DNA of 64,000 bases, taken from Streptomyces sp. SCL15-4. Lineage in GTDB: Bacteria; Actinomycetota; Actinomycetes; Streptomycetales; Streptomycetaceae. The notes under the pieces were generated by a model that was not told the origin of the DNA, made no database searches, and saw only the letters and a program-made list of their open reading frames with translations. Positions 10,668 to 17,292 of this stretch are shown piece after piece; position 1 is the stretch's first letter; every line of letters begins with the position of its first letter. The DNA is taken from NCBI RefSeq assembly GCF_033366695.1, contig NZ_JAOBTQ010000001.1, positions 2,356,001 to 2,420,000 on the forward strand. Direction: 5' to 3'. Made by a program: the position numbers and the translations under genes.

Positions 10668-11369
10668 TCAGAAATCGAAGCCGAGCTGACCCTCGATTTC
10701 CGGAACGCTTCCGTCCGCCCAGTTGCGGACCTTCTTGAGGTGCCGCCACTGAGGCAACGCATCAAGATACGCCCATGACAAACGGTGGTGCGGGGTGGGC
10801 CCCCGCTCCGCCAGCGCGGCCTTGTGCACGGGCGACGGATACCCGGCGTTGGCCGCGAATCCGAAGTCTGCATGGTCGACACCCAGTTCGGCCATCATTT
10901 TGTCGCGCTGAACCTTGGCGATCACCGACGCCGCCGCGACGGCCACACACGACTGATCGCCCTTGATCACCGTGCGGACCTTCCAGGGAGCGCCGAGGTA
11001 GTCGTGCTTCCCGTCGAGGATCACGGCGTCGGGACGGACCGGCAGGGCCTCCAGGGCGCGCACCGCGGCCAGCCGCAGCGCGGCCGTCATCCCCAGGTCG
11101 TCGATCTCCTCGGGGGAAGCATGCCCCAGCGCATAGGCCGTCACCCATGCCCGCAGGGTCTCGGCGAGTTCTGTGCGTCGTTTGACCGTGAGCAGCTTGG
11201 AGTCGGTCAGGCCCTCGGGCGGGCGGCGCAGTCCGGTGATCGCCGCGCAGACCGTGACGGGACCGGCCCAGGCGCCGCGCCCCACCTCGTCGACACCGGC
11301 AATGACCTTCGCTCCGGTCGTGGCGCGCAGGGAGCGCTCGACGGTGTGAGTAGGCGGTTCGTACGGCAT
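10668..11369 (-). CDS. rnhB: Ribonuclease HII
   Basis: 233 residues. Cleaves the RNA strand of RNA-DNA hybrids and starts ribonucleotide excision from DNA. The hallmark [14 protein letters not shown] (about residues 25-38) gives the first catalytic Asp-Glu pair; [11 protein letters not shown] and the [12 protein letters not shown] segment hold the other metal ligands. Length is typical of the family. Its presence near the class II ribonucleotide reductase, lexA and dinG groups it with genome maintenance genes. Confidence 0.96.
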   Translation of the reverse strand: MPYEPPTHTVERSLRATTGAKVIAGVDEVGRGAWAGPVTVCAAITGLRRPPEGLTDSKLLTVKRRTELAETLRAWVTAYALGHASPEEIDDLGMTAALRLAAVRALEALPVRPDAVILDGKHDYLGAPWKVRTVIKGDQSCVAVAAASVIAKVQRDKMMAELGVDHADFGFAANAGYPSPVHKAALAERGPTPHHRLSWAYLDALPQWRHLKKVRNWADGSVPEIEGQLGFDF

Positions 11370-11450
11370 GGCGCCCTTAGCGTACGCCGCCGGGATCGCC
11401 GCGCGACACCCCGGTCTCCCCGCGGGCGCGAAGGGGGCTGGCGCGGGGTG

Positions 11451-12074
11451 TCAGGCGCCGTAGGGCCGCAGCAGCGGGAGCATCAGCAGGTCGACCATCT
11501 CTTCGAGATCTCGGTCGTTCCATTCGCTGGCGCACATCTTCGAGCGGTACATCATCATGGCCGGGATGGCGTCGAAGACATAACCGTTGGCCGCGTCCTC
11601 TCGGACCTCTCCTCGCTTTATTCCACGGACGATGACCTCGCGCACCAGCTTGACGGTCGGCTCGACCACGCTCCCGAGGATCACTCCTTCGAAGCGCTCC
11701 GCCTGCACCTGATCGCATTCGTGAATGACCGAGCGCAGTGCGGTGCCGGGCCGCGAGTACATGATCTGCCGCACCTGCCGGCACAGGGTGAGGAGGTCCT
11801 CGCGCACGCTGCCCAGGTCCGGGGCCTTCTCCACCCGGGGCAGTCCGGACACCAGGGCGTCCGCGACCAGGTCCTCCTTGGAGGGCCAGCGGCGGTAGAC
11901 CGCCGCCTTGCCGGTGTGGGCGCCGGCCGCGACGCCCTCCATGGTCAGGCCCTTCCAGCCGACCGTACTGAGCTGTTCCAGAGCGGCGTCGAGGATCGCC
12001 CGCTCCAGCACCGCACCGCGCCGGCGTGGGGAAGCCGTCCCGGTCGGCGCGGCCGTACAGCGCGAGGTAACCAT
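11451..12074 (-). CDS. TetR-family repressor of the divergent MFS pump
   Basis: 207 residues from the ATG at 12074, preceded by a GGAG site. The helix-turn-helix spans about 23-70 (ILDAALEQLSTVGWKGLTMEGVA, HTGKAAVYRRWPSKEDLV). The C-terminal part is a helical ligand-binding domain with a TetR_C-like pattern. It is divergent from a drug-type MFS exporter, and the shared 183-bp region carries two palindromes suited to a TetR dimer. Likely derepressed by a substrate of the pump; ligand unknown. Confidence 0.92.
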   Translation of the reverse strand: MVTSRCTAAPTGTASPRRRGAVLERAILDAALEQLSTVGWKGLTMEGVAAGAHTGKAAVYRRWPSKEDLVADALVSGLPRVEKAPDLGSVREDLLTLCRQVRQIMYSRPGTALRSVIHECDQVQAERFEGVILGSVVEPTVKLVREVIVRGIKRGEVREDAANGYVFDAIPAMMMYRSKMCASEWNDRDLEEMVDLLMLPLLRPYGA

Positions 12075-12166
12075 CTGTGTTTCTCCAGCGGGCGAGGTGA
12101 GCGGGATTTCCGGGGCGGCGACGCCGCACCGCGGCAACGGGGGACGCGGGGCGCGACGCGCGGTTG

Positions 12167-12186
12167 AGTGAACGCTTGCGTTCACT
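12167..12186. promoter_or_regulatory. TetR operator 1
   Basis: AGTGAACGCTTGCGTTCACT, a perfect 9-2-9 palindrome. It has the same arms as operator 2, with 48 bp between centres. It overlaps the candidate -35 box of the MFS promoter and lies 93 bp from the tetR start, so one protein could control both genes. Confidence 0.85.
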
Positions 12187-12205
12187 GTTGAGGACTCACT
12201 ACCGT
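12177..12205 (+). promoter_or_regulatory. Candidate promoter of the MFS pump
   Basis: TTGCGT (12177-12182), a 17-base spacer, then TACCGT (12200-12205), a reasonable match to the vegetative pattern. The -35 overlaps operator 1 and transcription would start just before operator 2, giving a simple repression layout. Confidence 0.5.
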
Positions 12206-12214
12206 GGGCGCGAC

Positions 12215-12234
12215 AGTGAACGCGAGCGTTCACT
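12215..12234. promoter_or_regulatory. TetR operator 2
   Basis: AGTGAACGCGAGCGTTCACT, a 9-2-9 palindrome with arms identical to operator 1; only the central two bases differ. It lies 24 bases before the MFS start codon, in or next to the transcription start region. Confidence 0.85.
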
Positions 12235-12257
12235 AAAGCCGGTATGGGGGACCCATC

Positions 12258-13808
12258 GTGACAACCTCTCAGCTTCTCACAGACGACCAGAAAACGGGCG
12301 CGGCCCGCCGGGCGGGGCATCCCGGCATCGCACTCACCGTCATCGCGGCCTGCCAACTCATGGTGGTACTCGACGCGACGATTGTGAATATCGCGCTCCC
12401 GCACATTCAAGAAGCGCTCAGCTTCAGCACGACCGATCTGACATGGGTGGTCAGCGCCTACACGCTCACCTTCGGCGGTCTGCTGCTGCTCGGCGCGCGG
12501 GCCGGTGACATCCTCGGCCGTCGCCGGGTGTTCATGGCGGGCATCCTGCTGTTCACCTTCGCGTCGCTGCTGGGCGGACTGGCCCAGGAGCCCTGGCAGT
12601 TGCTCGCCGCGCGGGCCCTGCAAGGTGTGGGCGGCGCGATAGCGTCCCCCACGGCACTGGCGCTGATAACCACCACCTTCCCCGAAGGCCCGGAACGCAA
12701 CCGGGCCTTCGGTGTGTTCGCCGCCGTGTCCGCCGGTGGCGGTGCCATCGGCCTGCTCGCGGGCGGCATGCTCACCGACTGGCTCGACTGGCGCTGGGTG
12801 CTGTTCGTCAACGTGCCCATCGGTGTGCTGATCGCGTTCCTCGCGCCGCTGTACATCAACGAGTCCGTGCGTCATCCGGGACGCTTCGACCTCGCCGGCG
12901 CCCTCACCTCCACGGTCGGCATGGCGTCGCTGGTGTACGGGTTCATCCGCGCCGCGGAGGACGGCTGGCGGGACGGGCTCACGATCGGGTCCTTCGCCGC
13001 GGCCGTCGTGTTGCTGTTCGCCTTCGTCTACATCGAGACGCGGGCGAAGGAGCCGATCACCCCGCTCCGGATGTTCGCGGACCGGAACCGCTGGGGCACC
13101 TACGTGATCATGCTGAGCCTGGCCGCGGCGATGTTCGGCATGTTCTTCTACATCGTGCTGTTCGTGCAGAACGTGCTCGGCTACAGCGCCATCGAGGCCG
13201 GTTTCGCCTTCCTTCCCGTGACGGCCGCGATCGCGGTGGGCGCGGGTCTGTCGCAGCGCTTCCTGCCGGTCTTCGGCCCCAAGCCGTTCATGATGGCCGG
13301 CGCGGCGCTGGTGACGGTCGGGCTGGCCTGGCAGACCTTCATCAAGCCCGACAGCACCTACACCGGCGGGGTGCTGGGTCCGATGCTGGTGTTCGGCTTC
13401 GGCATGGGCCTGACGTTCGTGACGGCCACCGTCACCGCCGTGGCCGGTGTCGCTCCGCACGAGGCGGGCGCGGCCTCGGGTCTGCTCAACGCCATGCAGC
13501 AGGTCGGCGGTTCGCTCGGGCTGTCCATCCTGACGACCGTCTTCGGGTCGGCCAGCAAGGACGAGGCGAAGAAGCAGCTGCCGCAGTTCCTCGCCGACGC
13601 CTCGTCGGAGCAGAAGGCGCGGTTCGCCACCACACACCAGCTGCCCGCGCCGTGGGGTCACGACGTGCTCGCCCACGGCATCTCCACCGCCTTCGTCCCG
13701 GCCGCCGCGATGGCCGCGCTCGCCTTCGTCACCGCCGCGCTGGTGCTGAGGGTCCGCAAGAGCGACCTCGACTCCCTCGCGGGCACCGCGGGCCCGCACC
13801 TGGGCTGA
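12258..13808 (+). CDS. MFS drug exporter, DHA2 (EmrB/QacA) family, 14 TM
   Basis: 516 residues in the cytoplasmic membrane; a proton-coupled efflux pump. GTG start with GGGGGA upstream. The first helix carries the DHA2 signature (MVVLDATIVNIALPHI), followed by motif A (GARAGDILGRRRVF) and a motif C-like segment (AAVSAGGGAIGLLAGG). About 14 hydrophobic helices are visible, and the length is typical. Controlled by the divergent TetR. Substrate not deducible; related pumps export drugs and antibiotics. Confidence 0.92.
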   Translation: MTTSQLLTDDQKTGAARRAGHPGIALTVIAACQLMVVLDATIVNIALPHIQEALSFSTTDLTWVVSAYTLTFGGLLLLGARAGDILGRRRVFMAGILLFTFASLLGGLAQEPWQLLAARALQGVGGAIASPTALALITTTFPEGPERNRAFGVFAAVSAGGGAIGLLAGGMLTDWLDWRWVLFVNVPIGVLIAFLAPLYINESVRHPGRFDLAGALTSTVGMASLVYGFIRAAEDGWRDGLTIGSFAAAVVLLFAFVYIETRAKEPITPLRMFADRNRWGTYVIMLSLAAAMFGMFFYIVLFVQNVLGYSAIEAGFAFLPVTAAIAVGAGLSQRFLPVFGPKPFMMAGAALVTVGLAWQTFIKPDSTYTGGVLGPMLVFGFGMGLTFVTATVTAVAGVAPHEAGAASGLLNAMQQVGGSLGLSILTTVFGSASKDEAKKQLPQFLADASSEQKARFATTHQLPAPWGHDVLAHGISTAFVPAAAMAALAFVTAALVLRVRKSDLDSLAGTAGPHLG

Positions 13809-13985
13809 GCCGGGCCGCGCCGCGCGCGACCGCGGCCGGGCGGGCCCCTGCCGGACAGCGGACGGCACAGACGGGGACCCGGCCGGCCGCGCCACGGCCA
13901 CCAGCACCCACAAGACGACCGGGGCCAGGGCCGGGAGCAGAGCCGGATGCGGCAGCAGCACGGACACCGGCGGGCCGAACGCCAT
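13809..13985 (-). pseudogene. Possible 5' fragment of a membrane-protein gene
   Basis: An ATG at 13985 with a strong ribosome site (GGAGGGG, 7 bases before) begins a G/C-rich-wobble frame encoding a hydrophobic N-terminus (VSVLLPHPALLPALAPVVLW and VLVAVARP). After about 40 codons it turns into Pro/Arg-rich sequence and runs antisense through the MFS gene. It may be a gene truncated by rearrangement next to the pump, or chance. Low confidence. Confidence 0.25.
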
Positions 13986-14153
13986 CGCACATCCCCTCCG
14001 TCCCTCGTCCTCGCGCCTGCGCCGGCCCGCCGGTCACGGACACGGCAGACGGCGGACACCGGGACAACGAGCGACGGTCACGGAGAGTTCCCACCGGGCA
14101 CGGAGAGTTTCCGTCGTCCCGACGCGGGCCGGCCTGCCCGACGGCAGGAGCCG
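13986..14153. other. Rest of the MFS to ADP-ribosylglycohydrolase gap
   Basis: With the possible fragment above, this gap totals 345 bases between convergent genes. A short direct repeat CACGGAGAGTT occurs twice around 14078-14110. No terminator with a clean stem and no gene recognised. Confidence 0.35.
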
Positions 14154-15059
14154 TCAGACTCCGGCGGGCACCCAGTCCGGCAGTGCCTCGGTACGCCCGG
14201 CCCACTCGGCGGGCGGGGCCCCCGCCTTGTCCGCGGCCAGCACACCGCCCACGATCGCGCAGGTGGTGTCCACGTCACCGCCTACCTGCGCCGTGGTCCA
14301 GAAGGCCGTCGGGTAGTCGCCGAGGGAGCGAGCGGCGGACCAGAGCGCGAAGGGGACCGTGTCGTGGGCGGTCGTACGGCGCCCGCAGCCCAGGACGGCC
14401 GCGACGGTGCCCGCGTCGCCGTAGTCGAGCATGTCCCGGGCACGGCGGAGGCCCTGGCCGACCGCGCTCTTCGGGACGAGGGCGATGACGCCGTCGAGGA
14501 GGGCTTCCGGGGCGGGCGGACCGTCGGGGGAACCGGCGAACGCCGCCGCGGCGGCCACGGCCATGGCCCCGACCACGGCTTCCCGGTGCTGATGCGTGGT
14601 GTAGGCCGAGATCTCCGCCTGGTGGGTCGCCTGCTCCGGATCGTCCGCGTACCACGCGCCCAGGGGCGCGATCCGCATCGCCGCGCCGTTGCCCCAGGAG
14701 CCCTGGCCGTTGAACAGCCCGGCGGCCAGCCGGCGCCAGTCCTCGCCCTCCCGGACCAGGCGCAGCAGCCGGTTGACCGCGGGGCCGTAGCCCCGGTCGA
14801 AGTCGTGGTGCTCGGCGAAGGAGCGCGCGAGCGCGTCCTGGTCGACGCGGTGGTGGGCGGCCAGGACGGTGACCACGGAGCAGGCCATCTCGGTGTCGTC
14901 CGTCCACTGCCAGGGGCCGGCGGGCAGCTCGCGGCGCTTGAGCAGGGGAAGGTTCGCGGGGACGAAGAACTGGGAGCCCAGCGCGTCTCCCACGGCCAGT
15001 CCCCGCAGGCTCGCCAGGGCCCGCTCCAGGCGTCCGGGGGAAGAGGAGTCAGCGGTCAT
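14154..15059 (-). CDS. ADP-ribosylglycohydrolase family protein
   Basis: 301 residues, DraG/ARH fold: removes ADP-ribose from proteins or related substrates using two Mg ions. Metal-binding motifs are in place: GLAVGDALG (about 19-27), WTDDTEM (about 51-57), GNGAAMRIAPLG, and near the end GGDVDTTCAIVGG. Length fits. The start lies 12 bases after the stop of the histidine phosphatase gene, so the two form an operon. The substrate is not identifiable; Streptomyces has widespread protein ADP-ribosylation. Confidence 0.92.
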   Translation of the reverse strand: MTADSSSPGRLERALASLRGLAVGDALGSQFFVPANLPLLKRRELPAGPWQWTDDTEMACSVVTVLAAHHRVDQDALARSFAEHHDFDRGYGPAVNRLLRLVREGEDWRRLAAGLFNGQGSWGNGAAMRIAPLGAWYADDPEQATHQAEISAYTTHQHREAVVGAMAVAAAAAFAGSPDGPPAPEALLDGVIALVPKSAVGQGLRRARDMLDYGDAGTVAAVLGCGRRTTAHDTVPFALWSAARSLGDYPTAFWTTAQVGGDVDTTCAIVGGVLAADKAGAPPAEWAGRTEALPDWVPAGV

Positions 15060-15071
15060 CGCCCTGCCACC

Positions 15072-15731
15072 TTATCCGGTGACCCAGTGCGGCACCGGCT
15101 CGCGCCAGCGTTCGAAGGGCCGGTCGAGTGTGTACTTACCGTCCTCTCCGAGAACGAGCATCCGCATCTCGGCGTTCCCGGGATTGGCCAGCGACTCGAA
15201 TTCCGCGACCGTCCAGTGGAACCAGCGCATGCAGAACAGCCGCATGGCGAGCCCGTGGGTCACCAGGAGGACGTTCGGGGGATGGTCAGGGGCCTCGAAG
15301 CTGCGGAAGAGGCTCTCCAGGAAGCCGCCGACGCGGTCGTACACGTCGGCGCCGGACTCGCCCTGCGGGAAGCGGAAGAAGAAGTGGCCGTACGCGTCCC
15401 GGTACGCCTTCTGCAGGCGCACGTCGTCGCGGTCCTGCCAGTTGCCCCAGTCCTGCTCGCGCAGCCGGGGCTCCTCCCGGACGCGTATCAGGCCGGGGTC
15501 GAGGTGGAAGGCGCGGAGGGTCTCGTGGGTACGGCGGTACGGGGAGACGTACACGCTCACCCGCTCCCGGCCGAACAGTTCGCGCAGCCGCTCTCCGGTC
15601 TCCTCGGCCTGCCGCCGTCCGCGTTCGGTCAGCGCGAGGGCGTGGTCGGGCTCGCGCTCGTACACGGAGTCGTCGACGTTGCCCGTGGACTCGCCGTGCC
15701 GGACAAGGACGATGCGCCGTGGTCGTGCCAT
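15072..15731 (-). CDS. Histidine phosphatase superfamily (phosphoglycerate mutase-like)
   Basis: 219 residues. The catalytic LVRHGEST motif sits at residues 9-16; the second His is in LLVTHGLAMRLF, and a conserved YVSPYRRTHET segment supplies the phosphate-pocket Arg. The family removes phosphate from small molecules or proteins; the substrate cannot be told from sequence. First gene of a two-gene operon with the ADP-ribosylglycohydrolase. The 210-base gap upstream shows no gene. Confidence 0.9.
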   Translation of the reverse strand: MARPRRIVLVRHGESTGNVDDSVYEREPDHALALTERGRRQAEETGERLRELFGRERVSVYVSPYRRTHETLRAFHLDPGLIRVREEPRLREQDWGNWQDRDDVRLQKAYRDAYGHFFFRFPQGESGADVYDRVGGFLESLFRSFEAPDHPPNVLLVTHGLAMRLFCMRWFHWTVAEFESLANPGNAEMRMLVLGEDGKYTLDRPFERWREPVPHWVTG

Positions 15732-15941
15732 GCCGAAACCCTAGATCGAACGGCGGCCGGTCGAGCACTCGTACCGGCTCCATACGGCGTAGGTCACACG
15801 AATCCGGCGTGCCGGGCCGTTCCGGAGGTGCCGTGAGGCCGTCTTGGCGTGCGTCCGCTCGTCAAACCTTCGCGCGCCCGGAAGCACCTCGCAAGCGGCG
15901 GATCGTCTGCGCGCGCCTCCGGACCGCCTTCGCGCCCCTCC

Positions 15942-16547
15942 TCAGACCGTCCAGGACGGCTCCAGGTCCACGAGGTCACCGGTGAGTGCCGCGATGTCCG
16001 CCTCGGTCTGGGCGCGCAGGGCGAGGCGTTCCACGCGCTCGGTGCGGTATTTGCCGTGCTCGGCCGCCGAGCGCCACATCGACAGGATCAGGAACTCCTG
16101 CTCGGGCGCCTCGGCGAACATGCCGCGGATCATGCCGGGCGAGCCGGCCATCGCCGGGTTCCAGACCTTCTCCTGCATGAGCGTGAAGTGCTCGACGCGC
16201 TCTTCACGGACCGTGCACAGGGCCACGCGGATCAGGTCGGCGTCGGTGAAGCGGGGCTCGAATCCGGTCTTCACGTCGAAGCGGTACTCGAACAGCTTGA
16301 CCTGTGCGTCCTTGAAGGTGCCGGACTGGGCCGCGGCCAAGCGGTCGTGGGAGCGGGCCATGAAGGAGTCGTAGAAGGCCCGGCTCTCCCAGAAGGCGAA
16401 GAGGTGCGCCACTCCCGGCCGCTGCCGGCTCCAGCCCCCGCCCTGTCCCCGGAAACCCGGCTCCCCCGGGAGCCCCGCCCATTTCCGCTGCCCGCGCTCG
16501 AACCCGCGGCGGTCCACCACGGTGCAGCGAATCCACTTGACCAGCAC
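15942..16547 (-). CDS. DUF4937 / YdbC-type protein
   Basis: 201 residues from the GTG at 16547 (VLVKWIRCTVVD). The first about 105 residues match the DUF4937 pattern (AFWESRAFYDSFMARSHDRLAAAQSGTF); the second half has a dimeric ferredoxin-like, antibiotic-monooxygenase-type look (MAGSPGMIRGMFAEAP, EFLILSMWRSAAEHGKYRTE). Soluble, no signal. Start uncertain because no strong ribosome site is visible. Enzymatic role unproven in the family. Confidence 0.8.
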   Translation of the reverse strand: MLVKWIRCTVVDRRGFERGQRKWAGLPGEPGFRGQGGGWSRQRPGVAHLFAFWESRAFYDSFMARSHDRLAAAQSGTFKDAQVKLFEYRFDVKTGFEPRFTDADLIRVALCTVREERVEHFTLMQEKVWNPAMAGSPGMIRGMFAEAPEQEFLILSMWRSAAEHGKYRTERVERLALRAQTEADIAALTGDLVDLEPSWTV

Positions 16548-16606
16548 CGCGCCATCGTACGGCCAGCGGACGTGGCGCCGGTCACGTCTTGGGGAGATCG
16601 ACCGCG

Positions 16607-16624
16607 CGTACGCGGCCGCGTACG
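16607..16624. promoter_or_regulatory. Perfect 18-bp palindrome in DUF4937 / TerD divergent promoter
   Basis: CGTACGCGGCCGCGTACG sits between the divergent starts at 16547 and 16689. Its symmetry suggests a dimeric protein site, although GC-rich self-complementary sequence is common here. Confidence 0.35.
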
Positions 16625-16688
16625 TGGCACGATAAGCAAGAAACCCCGGCCGCACGGGAGTTGGGGTCGAGCCACAGGGGGAAGCCTG

Positions 16689-17222
16689 ATGACCGGCTTC
16701 AGCAAGGGAATCCGCAAGGTCGAGGTCGCGCTCAAGTGGGACCCCAGTCCGGCGGGAGGCCCGCCGACCGATCTCGACATCGTCGCCGCGACCTTCGTCT
16801 CGGACGACGCGTACGGGGATCCGGCCTATCTGGTGCACTTCGACAGCCGCTCGCCGGACGGCACGATCACCCTCAACCGTGACAGCACGGACGGCAAGGG
16901 TTTCGGCTGGGACGAGGTGATGACGCTCGAACTGGACCGTCTCGACGGCCGCTACGCGCGCGTGGTGGTGGGCGCCGTCATCCAGCAGAGGTACGGCCAC
17001 AGGACGTTCGCCGGCGTGCTGCGTCCCGCTCTGCGCATCCGTGAGGGCTACACCGTGCTCGCCGAGGACGACTTCGGCACGGTGGCCGGGGCGACGGCCG
17101 CCGCGGTCGCCGAGTTCGTCCGGGACGGCTCCGGTGAGTGGACCTTCCGTCCCGGCCTGCGCGGCTTCGAGGACGACCCGGCGACCTTCACCCGGGTCAT
17201 GGGCCGGGCGCACCGGTCCTGA
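16689..17222 (+). CDS. TerD-family calcium-binding stress protein
   Basis: 177 residues. TerD domain proteins bind Ca and relate to tellurite and oxidative stress; Streptomyces carries many copies. Visible features: VEVALKWDPSPAG, LDIVAATFVSDD, the conserved acidic loop NRDSTDGKGFGWDEVMTLELDRL, and FGTVAGATAAAVAEFVRDGSGEW near the end. GGGGGA precedes the ATG. Stand-alone, without the rest of a ter operon. Confidence 0.92.
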   Translation: MTGFSKGIRKVEVALKWDPSPAGGPPTDLDIVAATFVSDDAYGDPAYLVHFDSRSPDGTITLNRDSTDGKGFGWDEVMTLELDRLDGRYARVVVGAVIQQRYGHRTFAGVLRPALRIREGYTVLAEDDFGTVAGATAAAVAEFVRDGSGEWTFRPGLRGFEDDPATFTRVMGRAHRS

Positions 17223-17241
17223 CGTCCTCGTACCGCACGCG

Positions 17242-17273
17242 TAAGGGGCGCCGGCCATGGCTGGCGCCCCTTA
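17242..17273. terminator. Bidirectional terminator between terD-like gene and nrdJ
   Basis: TAAGGGGCGCC (17242-17252) and its exact complement GGCGCCCCTTA (17263-17273) form an 11-bp stem with a 10-base loop between convergent genes. Confidence 0.85.
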
Positions 17274-17292
17274 CCTCACGAACGGCGTGTCA

